A stretch of DNA of 64,000 nucleotides from an uncultured Sphingomonadales bacterium (GTDB lineage: Bacteria; Pseudomonadota; Alphaproteobacteria; Sphingomonadales; Sphingomonadaceae), in assembly GCA_903839675.1 (NCBI GenBank), contig CAIMDB010000001.1, forward strand, positions 1 to 64,000, in the 5' to 3' direction. Position numbers and translations under genes: made by a program. Position 1 is the first letter of the stretch; each line of letters opens with the position of its first letter. The notes under the pieces were generated by a model. That model was not told the origin of the DNA. It ran no database searches and saw nothing but the letters and a program-made list of their open reading frames with translations. Shown piece after piece: positions 34,056 to 43,188 of the stretch.

Positions 34056-35447
34056 TCAGCCTGCCTTGGCAACGCCACCGGTCTTGCGCACCGGATCCTT
34101 CACCCAGATCATCGTCACGGACGCACAGAGTAGGAAGACGCCGCCAAATAGGATCGCGTTGCGCGAATCTCCGCCGAGTAACGGGTGGTAGATCAGCGGG
34201 AAAGTGAGGCTGTGGATCAACATGGGGATGACAATCATCATGTTGAAGATGCCCATATAAACGCCCGTCCGTTCCGGCGGGATGGAGCCGGCCAGAATGA
34301 CATAGGGATTGCCCATGATGCTCGCCCAGCCAAGCCCAAGGCCAAAGGCGACGATCAGCAGTTGCAGGTGACTGCCTAGTTCCGGCATCGCCATGGCGCG
34401 GAAAAAGGCGTTTGCCTCGCCCGTCGTGCCCGTCACGGAGGGCAAATAGAGCAGGCTGGCCCCCGCGAGCGCGAGGCAGATCATGTGGAGACGCCGCGCC
34501 CCGAAGCGGCGGGCGAGCGGGATCATCGCAAAGGCCGCAATAAAGCCGAGGAAGTTGTAAAAAGCGCCCAGTTGCTGCGTTGTCAGCGTGGCTTCGCGAA
34601 ACGCGTCGGAGCTTTTGTCGGTCGTGTCGAAAATCGACCGGCCAATGGAGAGCACACCGTAATTCCAATAGACCATCATGCCATACCATTGGAACAGGCT
34701 CATCCACGCCATCTGGCGCATGGCAGGCGGCATATCGCGGATCGCGCTCCAGATTTCAGCGAGCGTAGCCCCGGCAGATTTGGGCGCGGCGGCGATTTTG
34801 GCCTGCTCCTCTGGCGATAGCGGCAGTTCCGGCACGCGGATGACCGACCATAGGATCGTTGAGATGGAGAGCACCGCACCGATCAGGAAGGAAATATGGG
34901 TGATGTCCGGAATGTTGTGGTCATCCACGGCATTGCGATCAAATCCAAAACCGTAGACGAGGATGGAGGGCGTCAGGAAAGCAAGGCTTTGCGCCAGCCC
35001 GGTAAAGGCGCTTTGGCTCAGAAAACCCAGTTCATGCTGGCTCTCATCCAGCCGGTCCGACACATAAGCGCGGTAAGGCTCCATCGTGATGTTGTTGCCC
35101 GCATCCAGAAACCACAAAAGGCTGGCCGCCATTAGCAGGCTGGACGAATGCGGCATGAAGAACAGGCCAAGGCTGCACATGATGGCGCCGATGAGGAAAT
35201 AAGGGGTCCGCCTGCCGAGGCGGGAATTGGTCCGGTCGCTCAGCGCGCCGACCAGCGGCTGAACCAGCAATCCCGTCATCGGCCCGGCTAGCTGGAGAAT
35301 GGGCAGCGTCGCTTCATCCGCGCCCAGCCAGGAATAGATGGGCACCATATTGCCCTGTTGCAGGCCGAAACTGAATTGCAGGCCCAGGAAACCGAGGTTC
35401 ATTTCGATGACGCGCATCAGCGACAGCCGTGGCTTGGTTCTGGCCAT
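34056..35447 (-). CDS. MFS sugar transporter, SLC45/GPH-like
   Basis: A 463-aa protein with 12 hydrophobic segments. N-terminal MARTKPRLSLMRVIEMNLGFLGLQFSFGLQQGNMVPIYSWLGAD and RTNSRLGRRTPYFLIGAI fit the SLC45/sucrose-maltose transporter group, which imports disaccharides with protons. The second conserved loop is DAGNNITMEPYRAYVSD. It is convergent with the tRNA and precedes pgl on the opposite strand. No glycosidase or regulator is adjacent, so the sugar cannot be named. Confidence 0.85.
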   Translation of the reverse strand: MARTKPRLSLMRVIEMNLGFLGLQFSFGLQQGNMVPIYSWLGADEATLPILQLAGPMTGLLVQPLVGALSDRTNSRLGRRTPYFLIGAIMCSLGLFFMPHSSSLLMAASLLWFLDAGNNITMEPYRAYVSDRLDESQHELGFLSQSAFTGLAQSLAFLTPSILVYGFGFDRNAVDDHNIPDITHISFLIGAVLSISTILWSVIRVPELPLSPEEQAKIAAAPKSAGATLAEIWSAIRDMPPAMRQMAWMSLFQWYGMMVYWNYGVLSIGRSIFDTTDKSSDAFREATLTTQQLGAFYNFLGFIAAFAMIPLARRFGARRLHMICLALAGASLLYLPSVTGTTGEANAFFRAMAMPELGSHLQLLIVAFGLGLGWASIMGNPYVILAGSIPPERTGVYMGIFNMMIVIPMLIHSLTFPLIYHPLLGGDSRNAILFGGVFLLCASVTMIWVKDPVRKTGGVAKAG

Positions 35448-35683
35448 TTCAATCTCCTCCCCGGCTGTCAGCAGCGCGTGTCAGCGGACGCTAGCCATCG
35501 CTGCGCGAACCTGCAACAATCGATTGCAGAAATTGAGAGATCGGGCGCGGCTCAAGCGGCACTTGATCGATTTTTTGTGTTAATCACCATTGATGCGGGA
35601 TTGCACATCCGGCCCCGCGACCATATCCACAGCCACCGAGCCGCAACACGGCCACTGCAAACACCCCTGAAGGAACTGCCCAA

Positions 35684-36385
35684 ATGATCGAAGCCGAATG
35701 GTGGGACTATGACGACATGGAAGAACTGGCCGAAGCTGTGGCTGGAGATGTCGGCTTCATCATCGAAAGCGCACTCGATGCGCGCGGACAGGCGCTAATC
35801 GCGCTGCCCGGCGGCAACACGCCGTTGCCGATCTACGAAAAGCTCGCAGCGGCTCCGATCAAGTGGAAGCATGTCACGATCATTCCGACCGATGACCGGC
35901 TGGTGGCTGTGGACGATCCGCTGTCAAACGCAGCGATGCTGGCCAAGGCCTTCATTCCCAAGGGCGCCCGCGTGCTCCCCATCGGCAGCGTCAATCCCGA
36001 TCATAAGGCCGCCGGCAACGCGGCGGACGCGCGCCTGCAGGATCTGCACTGGCCGTGCGATCTCGTCTGGTTAGGTGTCGGCGCCGATGGCCATACTGCG
36101 TCGATCTTTGCCGGACCGGACATGGACGATGCGCTCAACGCCCCCAAGGCGCGCCGCGCAGTTGGCGTTCTGCCTGATCCTATGCCGATTGAAGCGCCCG
36201 TCGCCCGCGTCACGCTCACGCGTCATTCGATCCTGTCGGCCCGCACATTGCTGATGGTGCTGACCGGCGCCGACAAGCGCGCGCTCGTCGAACAGGCGAT
36301 CAAAGATGGCCCGCTCTCCCCGCTGCCCGTCGGCCGCGTGTTGGCCGATGCCGAGCAGGCGTTTGATATTCACTGGTGTGCGTAG
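35684..36385 (+). CDS. pgl: 6-phosphogluconolactonase
   Basis: A 233-aa DevB/SOL-type lactonase (EC 3.1.1.31) of the oxidative pentose phosphate and Entner-Doudoroff routes. Motifs include LALPGGNTPLPIYEKL (phosphate site), TIIPTDDRLVAVDDPLSN, and WLGVGADGHTASIF; catalytic His lies in the GADGHTAS motif. The start at 35684 is the usual N-terminus. zwf and edd are not in the window. The region 35448-35683 upstream holds its promoter space. Confidence 0.95.
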   Translation: MIEAEWWDYDDMEELAEAVAGDVGFIIESALDARGQALIALPGGNTPLPIYEKLAAAPIKWKHVTIIPTDDRLVAVDDPLSNAAMLAKAFIPKGARVLPIGSVNPDHKAAGNAADARLQDLHWPCDLVWLGVGADGHTASIFAGPDMDDALNAPKARRAVGVLPDPMPIEAPVARVTLTRHSILSARTLLMVLTGADKRALVEQAIKDGPLSPLPVGRVLADAEQAFDIHWCA

Positions 36386-36429
36386 GGTCTGATCGACTGT
36401 AATAGACATCTGAGAGAAGGGAGTTGAGT

Positions 36430-36948
36430 ATGTCGTTTTTACTTTCTCTGGCTGCAGCGAGTGCAGCATCTCAAATTGTTCAAGCCGTTGCCAACCCCCT
36501 GAGCAACGCCGAGTCCGGCTTGTTGCAATGCCATCGCCCAGATATTCAAAAAAAGACATGTCAGTCTATCGCGTCATACAGTTTCACGGGGACTGCAGCC
36601 TACGATAATACGGCAGTCGTGCCGATCGCCGAGAACGTCACACTTGAGACAAACACACCGGTTGTCGTTAAAGAGGATGCTGTTTGCGGTTTTATTCGCG
36701 CTGAAGACACCATCGCCGGCGTCCTTCGCGTAAACAACGTGGAAGTTGAGCCGGACAAAGCTCGGCCGGTCTTGGCGAATATCGCCAAAGCAATGGGACA
36801 GTTTGCGGGCAAGGAGATTTGCACCCGTTACGAAGATACTGCGGGTCAGTTGACAGCAAAGGTCTCCATCAATGGAACTTATCAACCCGGTCTAGACCAG
36901 CGGGTGATTTGGGTTCTACCGTCAGAGGGATATGTCGTAACCCGCTGA
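36430..36948 (+). CDS. small exported protein of unknown function
   Basis: A 172-aa protein. A hydrophobic start (MSFLLSLAAASAASQIVQA) is a short or weak signal peptide. The rest has Cys at HRPDIQKKTCQS, VVKEDAVCGFI and GKEICTRY, in a pattern that could give disulfide bonds in the periplasm. The ATG has AAGGGAG upstream. Codon use is somewhat AT-richer than that of its neighbours. No family is recognised. It ends within the 3' end of an opposing coding fragment. Confidence 0.7.
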   Translation: MSFLLSLAAASAASQIVQAVANPLSNAESGLLQCHRPDIQKKTCQSIASYSFTGTAAYDNTAVVPIAENVTLETNTPVVVKEDAVCGFIRAEDTIAGVLRVNNVEVEPDKARPVLANIAKAMGQFAGKEICTRYEDTAGQLTAKVSINGTYQPGLDQRVIWVLPSEGYVVTR

Positions 36949-37185
36949 ATGCTGGGTTTTACCCTCCACCTTCACCGGCGGCTCTGCATAGGGCGCCATC
37001 TTCCAGATCACCTCTTCGGGCAGAGTTATGATCTGCCCATAGGCCGCCTCGGGCATCGGCTGATGCGGCTTGGCGGGGTCGATGGCCGCCTCGGAACCGG
37101 CGTGTGTGGTGCCGAGTGCGATGGGGATATCCTTCACGCGGTGCAGTTGCTCCAGTGAGAAGGAGCAGTCATCGGCGCATCTCTC
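36922..37185 (-). pseudogene. coding-like fragment in frame after the mscS stop
   Basis: The minus-strand frame reads ERCADDCSFSLEQLHRVKD then ALGTTHAGSEAAIDPAKPH, and ends AEPPVKVEGKTQ...GYDISL. Third positions are strongly GC-biased as in real genes. It is in the same frame as mscS and follows its TAG directly; the first possible start is GTG 37137. It therefore looks like the 3' end of a truncated gene. It overlaps the 3' end of the plus-strand gene by 27 nt. I do not recognise the family. Alternatively a very short functional gene starting at GTG 37137. Confidence 0.35.
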
Positions 37186-38340
37186 CTATGCTTTGGCTTT
37201 TGCCGTGTCGGCCGCTTCAACGGTCTTGGGTTCAGCAAAGGGCATCACCATCCGCCCGTCGGGGGCCGCCGTGAAAGTGGTTTGGGTGGGATAGGCGAAC
37301 TGAATGCCCTTTTCACCAAAGAGCGCGAGGATCGCATTGTTGACGAGATGCTTGCGGTCCAGCGCGTCGCTGGGGTCCGCTTCATGGATTTCGTAAATGA
37401 GCAGGAAATCGAGGCTAGAGGGCGCAAAATTGTCGAGCGCGCAGCGGGCAAAGGTGGCGCGATCGACGCTTTCAACCGCGGCTTTCAGCAGGACGGGCAG
37501 CGTCGCGCAAATGTCCGGTGGGGTCTGGTAAATGAGGCTGATCGTCTGAAAATAGCGGCGTGTTTCAAACACAGCGAGGTTGTGCAACTCCTTGTTGAGC
37601 AGGTTTGCGTTGGAGATGACAATCTCCTCCCCGGTAATCGCGCGGATGCGGGTGGATTTGAGGCCAATGGCCTCCACCGTGCCTTGGCTCGCATCGAATT
37701 TGACCATGTCGCCGTTCTTAAAGGGCTTATCGAACAGGACAGAGAGCGCAGCGAAGAGATCAGAGAAGATGCCCTGAGCGGCGAGACCAATGGCGATGCC
37801 GCCAATGCCCAGACCTGCCAGAAGGCCCGTGACATCGACACCGAGGTTGGAGAGGATCAGGATCGTCGCAAGGATGAACAGCCCCGCGGTCAACAGCACG
37901 CGGATCAGCCCCATGGCGCTTTGCAGATTGCCCGTCGGATCTGTGGTGCCCGCGCGATATTCGACAAGCCCAAGGATCAGCGCGCGCACCCAGACGGCCG
38001 CCTGCAGCACCGCCGCAACGACGAAAAGAACGCGGATCGGGTAGGCGATTTCTGTCGGGGCGTGGGCCGTCGCCGCTACGATCTGCGCCGCCACCGCCAC
38101 CTTAAACCAAAGCCGTGTCCTCTTCAGCGCGCGGCCGATGATCCCCGGCCAATGCGAACTGGAAAAGCGCGGGCTGCACAGATAGCCGCCGAGGAGCTTT
38201 AGGCCGTAAAGCAGCGCGACGATGATTACGCCGGAGGCGACGCTCAACGCAATTTGGGTCGTATGGCCATCCAGCCAGGCTAGGGCGATGTCGAGGATCC
38301 GGGTGATGTCGGTCAGCATTGAGGCTTTGGGTGTCGTCAT
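37186..38340 (-). CDS. MscS-family mechanosensitive channel
   Basis: A 384-aa inner-membrane protein with four or five hydrophobic helices before the pore helix. The pore-lining TM3 region and beta domain are seen in LAGLGIGGIAIGLAAQGIFSDLFAALSVLFDKPFKNGDMVKFDASQGTVEAIGLKSTRIRAITGEEIVISNANLLN, a standard MscS signature. The cytosolic cage domain continues to the C-terminus, which is Ala/Lys-rich. It releases solutes on hypo-osmotic shock. It is longer than E. coli MscS (286 aa), which places it with YbdG/YnaI-like members. Confidence 0.92.
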   Translation of the reverse strand: MTTPKASMLTDITRILDIALAWLDGHTTQIALSVASGVIIVALLYGLKLLGGYLCSPRFSSSHWPGIIGRALKRTRLWFKVAVAAQIVAATAHAPTEIAYPIRVLFVVAAVLQAAVWVRALILGLVEYRAGTTDPTGNLQSAMGLIRVLLTAGLFILATILILSNLGVDVTGLLAGLGIGGIAIGLAAQGIFSDLFAALSVLFDKPFKNGDMVKFDASQGTVEAIGLKSTRIRAITGEEIVISNANLLNKELHNLAVFETRRYFQTISLIYQTPPDICATLPVLLKAAVESVDRATFARCALDNFAPSSLDFLLIYEIHEADPSDALDRKHLVNNAILALFGEKGIQFAYPTQTTFTAAPDGRMVMPFAEPKTVEAADTAKAKA

Positions 38341-38382
38341 GCCGCCAACCTAGCAACGTCGCGCCCGAGTGCAATTGCCCGA

Positions 38383-39465
38383 TCAGGTCAGGGCAGTCGC
38401 TGCCTTGCGTTTGCCGATGGACTGGAGGAGCGACCGGCCCGGCGCTTCGACCAGACGGTAGAGCAGAATTGAGGAGAGATAGACACTCAGCAGGTACAGG
38501 CCAATCAGCGGTAATGGGACGTTCTTGGGATCATCCACGAATACATGTTTGAAGACGATCCAGAGCAGAAAATGGCCGAGATAGGTTGAATAACTGACAT
38601 CGCCGAGGTGCAGCAAGATGCGCCCGCACAGCGGGTTGCGGGGCGCTGACGATGTTGCGGCCAGAAAATAGACCAATGCTGTAAAGGCAAGGGGCATCGC
38701 CAGCGTTTCCGGCGCGAGGCCCATTACGAACATTCCGAAAGCCAACAGGCTGACCGATAGCGCGACGAATGTTGTCGGGCCCGACGGGCGCGCGCGCCAG
38801 ATCATCGCCATGAAGACACCGGCAAAGAAGCCGGCAAAGCAGCGCGGTAGGCCGTTCCAAACGATGTGCTTGCCAATCGTCGCTTCGCCATGCGCCAAAA
38901 ACCAGTTGTGCAGCACCAGGGCCAGAGCGATGGCCCCCGCAATGCTGGCTGCAGGCGACCAGTCTTTCCGAAAGAACGTCACTGCGACGAAGGGGAGCAG
39001 GATGTAAGCAGCCAGCTCTGCGGAGATTGACCAGCTTGGGTCATTCCAAGTCAGAACATCGGTCAACCACCAGTTCTGAATGAGGAGGAAGTGCAGCGGC
39101 AGCTCTTCAAACGGATATTGGACGCCATATGGCTTGCCCGCCGACGCCAGCGCCGTCGCATAGGCCATGGTTGCAAGAATAATGAGAAAGTGGAGCGGAT
39201 AGATGCGCGCAATGCGCCGCCACAGGAACTGCGGGGCGGCGGCAAGCCCGTCCTTTTGGAATTTGTCGCCATAGGTCAGCCACATGACGAAACCCGACAG
39301 GACGAAGAAAAGATCGACCGCCAGATACCCCTTGGACAGCGTCGCCACGATCCAATGCGGTACGCTTTCGGGAAAGGCGGCGCGAATATGATAAAGCACG
39401 ACAAACCACGCCGCGATGCCCCGCATGCCGGTAAGGGCGTCAAGCTGTGCGCGGGGGGGCGTCAT
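38383..39465 (-). CDS. acyltransferase family 3 (OafA/YrhL-like)
   Basis: A 360-aa polytopic membrane acyltransferase, beginning QLDALTGMRGIAAWFVVLYHI, with the catalytic-type HxxR-like features and the RIARIYPLHFLI motif. It transfers acetyl or other acyl groups to sugars of exopolysaccharide or O-antigen. It overlaps the preceding ligase gene by 4 nt, so its target is likely the same polymer. About ten membrane helices are evident. Confidence 0.92.
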   Translation of the reverse strand: MTPPRAQLDALTGMRGIAAWFVVLYHIRAAFPESVPHWIVATLSKGYLAVDLFFVLSGFVMWLTYGDKFQKDGLAAAPQFLWRRIARIYPLHFLIILATMAYATALASAGKPYGVQYPFEELPLHFLLIQNWWLTDVLTWNDPSWSISAELAAYILLPFVAVTFFRKDWSPAASIAGAIALALVLHNWFLAHGEATIGKHIVWNGLPRCFAGFFAGVFMAMIWRARPSGPTTFVALSVSLLAFGMFVMGLAPETLAMPLAFTALVYFLAATSSAPRNPLCGRILLHLGDVSYSTYLGHFLLWIVFKHVFVDDPKNVPLPLIGLYLLSVYLSSILLYRLVEAPGRSLLQSIGKRKAATALT

Positions 39466-40829
39466 GCCGGAACCACCTTCGCGACAAAGAAGGGTTTGCG
39501 TGTCCGTTCCCGCTCAAAACGCCGGGCATGGGCATCGAGCGCGATCTGCATCGCGATGAGCATATAAGCGAAGGACAGGTAGGCGACGCCGATGAAGGCC
39601 GCACCGATCAGGTAGATGATGTTGGCCTGCTGAAGGGCTGTGGCGAGCCCCGCAATCCAATGCCCATCCTCCGGCGCGCGATTCCGATATCTTCGCAGCA
39701 GGATTTCCATGCGCAGCAGGCCGGACAAATGGATGAACAGCCAGATGCCGAGGCCCGGCCAGCCCTGTTCTCCCAGCATTTCAAAATAGGCGCTGTGGAA
39801 GGCGCGGCCTTCATCCACAATCACAATGGTGGAGCCGGGCTCGTGCACAACCGGCGCGTTTGGATCAAATTTGCTGCTGGTCCGCGCCTCATAACGGAAG
39901 GAGTTGCCACGGTAGGAATCAAACCCGCCGCCCATTGGATGAATGCCGACATAATCGAGCGTCCAGCGCCAGACCGCGAGGCGGGTCGAAGCTGATTCGT
40001 CAGCCTGCACCTCGTTCATCGTGTCCATGCGCTTGGTGAAGCTTTCCGGCAGGAACGGAAGGGAGGCCAGCCCCAGAAAGGCTGCCGCGAAAACATAAAG
40101 CAAAGGGCGCTTTACGGCGCGCAGCATCATCACACCGAGTGCCGCAATACAGATCAGCCCGGTGCGTGCTTCGGTGCCGACGGGGATCAGCAGGCAGGCA
40201 AAGCACAGCGCCCCGCAAAAGAGCGACACCCGCCATTCGGGCGGGAAGATCGTACTGTTCCGGCGCAGGTAGAGGATGAAGGGGATGAGCGAGATGGCCA
40301 CACAGGCTAGCGTGGACGATTCGTAAAGGCCGGTATTGCTGTCTGACATGAGGTTGAGCACGCCATACCCGCCGCCGGAGGCGGCCGTCTTGATGCCCGC
40401 CGCGATGATGATTGATGCGGCCGACAGCATCAACGTGGTCGCCAGCGCCTCTATCCGAAGCCTTGTGGTGATCGTCAGCGGCAGGAAGATGGCAAAGACC
40501 AGCACCTTCCAGACCCAATCCCACTTTTCTGTCGCCTCCAGCGGAAAATCGGCATTTTCGGTGGAGAAATAGCAATAGATGAGCAGCAGAAGCATCGCGC
40601 CCTGCCGTGGACCGAATGTGAGCACCTGTTTTCGGTCGAACATCAGCCAACCGACAACCGCCCCTAGAAAGAAGATGAGTGATACGGGTATGCTGTTGAG
40701 CAGGTAGTAAGACAGATGCTGCGGCGAGACGATGTCGACATAGACATAGCCAAGCACCATCAGAAATGGTCGTCGCATCCCGAGCAGCAGCATCGCGCCA
40801 AGAAAGGCGACAAAGAAGAGGTCACGCAT
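39462..40829 (-). CDS. XrtA-system O-glycosylation ligase (Wzy/WaaL-like)
   Basis: A 455-aa polytopic membrane protein, starting MRDLFFVAFLGAMLLLGMRRPFLMVLGYVYVDIVSPQHLSYYLLNSIP, which matches the DUF5935/'putative O-glycosylation ligase, exosortase A-associated' group. It has a long periplasmic loop with SASTRLAVWRWTLDYVGIHPMGGGFDSYRGNSF and the characteristic HSAYFEMLGEQGWPG. It probably joins or polymerises exopolysaccharide units. It starts inside the 3' end of a 48-aa gene and overlaps the acyltransferase gene by 4 nt. No exosortase is seen in this window. Confidence 0.88.
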   Translation of the reverse strand: MRDLFFVAFLGAMLLLGMRRPFLMVLGYVYVDIVSPQHLSYYLLNSIPVSLIFFLGAVVGWLMFDRKQVLTFGPRQGAMLLLLIYCYFSTENADFPLEATEKWDWVWKVLVFAIFLPLTITTRLRIEALATTLMLSAASIIIAAGIKTAASGGGYGVLNLMSDSNTGLYESSTLACVAISLIPFILYLRRNSTIFPPEWRVSLFCGALCFACLLIPVGTEARTGLICIAALGVMMLRAVKRPLLYVFAAAFLGLASLPFLPESFTKRMDTMNEVQADESASTRLAVWRWTLDYVGIHPMGGGFDSYRGNSFRYEARTSSKFDPNAPVVHEPGSTIVIVDEGRAFHSAYFEMLGEQGWPGLGIWLFIHLSGLLRMEILLRRYRNRAPEDGHWIAGLATALQQANIIYLIGAAFIGVAYLSFAYMLIAMQIALDAHARRFERERTRKPFFVAKVVPA

Positions 40830-40968
40830 CGGGCGCGCCCCATTTATTGTGCTGTTTGCGGGTGTCGACCGGCCCTTTGTCGTCGTCCAGATCGCCGCGC
40901 GACAGCAGGCGCCAGGCCATGAGCAGCAGCAGTCCGTGCGACAGGAAGAGCGAGAGCATGTCGATCAT
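40822..40968 (-). CDS. 48-aa membrane-anchored protein of the EPS locus
   Basis: MIDMLSLFLSHGLLLLMAWRLLSRGDLDDDKGPVDTRKQHNKWGAPDA: one hydrophobic helix then an acidic/basic tail. Its stop codon overlaps the ligase ATG by 8 nt. No strong ribosome binding site is visible and a longer frame runs to 41112, overlapping the divergent glycosyltransferase start. It may be an accessory part of the exopolysaccharide machinery. Confidence 0.5.
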   Translation of the reverse strand: MIDMLSLFLSHGLLLLMAWRLLSRGDLDDDKGPVDTRKQHNKWGAPDA

Positions 40969-41070
40969 ATCGCGCCCGGCTTTAGATGCATCCGGTTGAC
41001 GTCGCGTTAAGTCCTTTGTGGCAGGTGTCGGCTCGAATTTGGTCAATAATGGACAGGACCGCGAGCGAGC

Positions 41071-42276
41071 GTGCGTATTCTTCACATCCTTGATCACAGC
41101 CTGCCGATGCATTCAGGCTACACATTCCGCACGCGGGCCATCTTGAAGGCCCAAAAGGAATTGGGCTGGGACGTGCGTGGTGTCACGGGTTTGCGGCACA
41201 CAGCAGATGGCCCCAAGGTCGAAGAGGCAGATGGCCTCATCTTTCATCGAACGCACGGAGCGGCAGTGCCCTTGCCAGTTCTTCGCGAATGGTCCGAGGT
41301 GGCGGCCTTTGCGGAACGGATTGATGCGCTCGTCGAACAATATCGCCCCGATGTCCTACACGCCCATTCGCCTGTGCTGAACGCGCTTGCCGGGTTGCGG
41401 GTCGCGCGCAAGCGGGGGCTGCCCTTTGTTTACGAAATCCGCGCTTTTTGGGAGGATGCAGCCGTCGGCAACGGCACAGGCAAGGAAGGATCGCTGCGCT
41501 ATCGTGTCACCAAGGCGCTAGAGACATGGGCCGTGCGCCGCGCCGATGCTGTTGTGGTCATCTGCGAAGGGTTGAAGGCGGATCTGATTTCACGCGGGAT
41601 TGATCCCGCCCGGATCACAGTTTCGCCCAATGGTGTAGACCTCCATCTATTCGGCAACCCGCCGCCGCGCGACGCAGAACTGGCGGAGGAACTTGGCCTC
41701 AACGGGTCAGAAACAGTTGGCTTCATCGGCAGCTTTTACGATTATGAAGGGCTGGATGATCTGATTGCCGCCATGCCGCGTCTACTCGCGGCTCGGCCTG
41801 AGGCTGCGTTGCTGCTCGTCGGTGGTGGGCCTATGGAGCCCGCGCTTCGGGCGCAGGCCGCCGCGTCATCGGTTGCCGACCGCATCCGATTTGTCGGGCG
41901 TGTCCCGCATGATCAGGTGGAGCGCTATTACAGCCTCATCGATGTCCTTGCTTACCCGCGCAAGAAGATGCGGCTGACTGATCTGGTGACCCCGCTCAAG
42001 CCTCTGGAGGCGATGGCGCAGGGCAAGCTCGTGGCCGCGTCGGATGTCGGCGGACACCGGGAACTCATGACAGATGGCCAGACCGGCACCTTATTCGCAG
42101 CGGACAGCCCCAGCGCGATTGCCGATTCGCTCTCCAATCTGTTCAGTGCGCGGGAAACGTGGGAGGACCGCCGCGACCAAGCCCGTGCTTTCGTTGAGAA
42201 AGAGCGTAACTGGGCCTCAAATATTCGTCGTTACGAAACTGTTTACCACCAGATTGCTAATGGTGCTTGGAAATAG
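41071..42276 (+). CDS. XrtA/PEP-CTERM-associated glycosyltransferase
   Basis: A 401-aa GT-B glycosyltransferase (GT4-like). The N-terminus MRILHILDHSLPMHSGYTFRTRAILKAQ, with LHAHSPVLNALAGLRVARKRGLPFVYEIRAFWEDAAVGNGT, matches the family found beside exosortase A systems (TIGR04063-type). The nucleotide-sugar site has FIGSFYDYEGLDDLIAAMP and LKPLEAMAQGKLVAASDVGGHRELM. The start is GTG 41071. It is divergent from the ligase cluster and probably assembles an exopolysaccharide repeat unit. Confidence 0.92.
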   Translation: MRILHILDHSLPMHSGYTFRTRAILKAQKELGWDVRGVTGLRHTADGPKVEEADGLIFHRTHGAAVPLPVLREWSEVAAFAERIDALVEQYRPDVLHAHSPVLNALAGLRVARKRGLPFVYEIRAFWEDAAVGNGTGKEGSLRYRVTKALETWAVRRADAVVVICEGLKADLISRGIDPARITVSPNGVDLHLFGNPPPRDAELAEELGLNGSETVGFIGSFYDYEGLDDLIAAMPRLLAARPEAALLLVGGGPMEPALRAQAAASSVADRIRFVGRVPHDQVERYYSLIDVLAYPRKKMRLTDLVTPLKPLEAMAQGKLVAASDVGGHRELMTDGQTGTLFAADSPSAIADSLSNLFSARETWEDRRDQARAFVEKERNWASNIRRYETVYHQIANGAWK

Positions 42277-42296
42277 GTTTAAAGGGGCGAATCCAA

Positions 42297-43166
42297 GTGT
42301 TGAAGCAACTCCAGCGTCTGCCATTTGCGCCGGTCGTGGCGCTGATGTTCGCAGCAGTGGCCGCCCTCCTCGTACTGGCGACGCCCGTCTGGTTGCTGGA
42401 GCACGCCGTGCTTTCGCTCGGTCTTCCGGATGTATTGCCCGCTGCCGCCCCGCCTTTGGGAACCAAGGCGCGCTTTCTCCTCGTTTTTCTCGCCGGCGGT
42501 GGCGCGGCTTTCATGGCTTTTGTGGCCGCCCTGCCGTTCCGCAATGCCAAGCCGCGCAAGCCTCAGGCGGTGACGGTTCAGCCGCTGCGCCGTGATGCTG
42601 AAGAAGCCCCCATTTTCAACCGCCCATCGGTCTTCGCAGCCCCCGTGCTGGAGGATGAGCCCAATCTGCCAAGCTTCCTTGCCCAGCCACTGGCCCAGTT
42701 GGCGGAAGAGCCGTCGCCTGCTGCCCAGAATGAGCTGGTCCAGAATGAGGAGGATGAGCTTCTGCTCGATGCGCTGATGATCGTTGAGGAAGCGCCTGCC
42801 GCCCCTGTTGTACCGATGACGCCGGACGCCTTGTTTATGGAAGCCATCCATGTTGCTCTGGAGGATGTGCCACTTCCATCGTCGAACTTGCCGCAGATGC
42901 CGGACATTTTCATCCAGCGCGAAACGGTGCTGCATTTGGCACCGGCCCCGGTTCAGCCACCCGCAGACCCTGTGGTGGAAGAGACGCCGCGCCTCGCCCC
43001 GCGTCCCCGTATTGTGGAGCCGCGTGAGCCGACGATCGCCGAATTGATGGAGCGATTCCAGCGCGGACTTGAAGCCTTGAAGCGGACAGACCCAAAGGCG
43101 CTGGAAGATGTACCGTTGCGTGAGGCGCTAACCCGGCTGGAACGGATCGCGGTCGGCGGACGCTGA
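42297..43166 (+). CDS. membrane-anchored protein with acidic, disordered C-terminal region
   Basis: A 289-aa protein: two membrane helices (about residues 10-30 and 55-80) flank a short loop, then a 200-residue Pro/Ala/Glu-rich segment, ending with a helical stretch EPTIAELMERFQRGLEAL. GTG 42297 has GGGGCG upstream; TTG 42267 is an alternative start that would overlap the glycosyltransferase gene end. Helix-plus-disordered-tail proteins can act as scaffolds in EPS or cell-envelope machines. No family is recognised. It lies 20 nt after the glycosyltransferase, so it is co-transcribed. Confidence 0.65.
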   Translation: MLKQLQRLPFAPVVALMFAAVAALLVLATPVWLLEHAVLSLGLPDVLPAAAPPLGTKARFLLVFLAGGGAAFMAFVAALPFRNAKPRKPQAVTVQPLRRDAEEAPIFNRPSVFAAPVLEDEPNLPSFLAQPLAQLAEEPSPAAQNELVQNEEDELLLDALMIVEEAPAAPVVPMTPDALFMEAIHVALEDVPLPSSNLPQMPDIFIQRETVLHLAPAPVQPPADPVVEETPRLAPRPRIVEPREPTIAELMERFQRGLEALKRTDPKALEDVPLREALTRLERIAVGGR

Positions 43167-43188
43167 GGCCAGCGCCCGCCTTTCCCGC

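Noticed and set aside
33832-34707. A 291-codon minus-strand frame across the tRNA and MFS gene end
   Set aside because: It lies in another frame of the MFS gene and runs through the tRNA-Pro gene.
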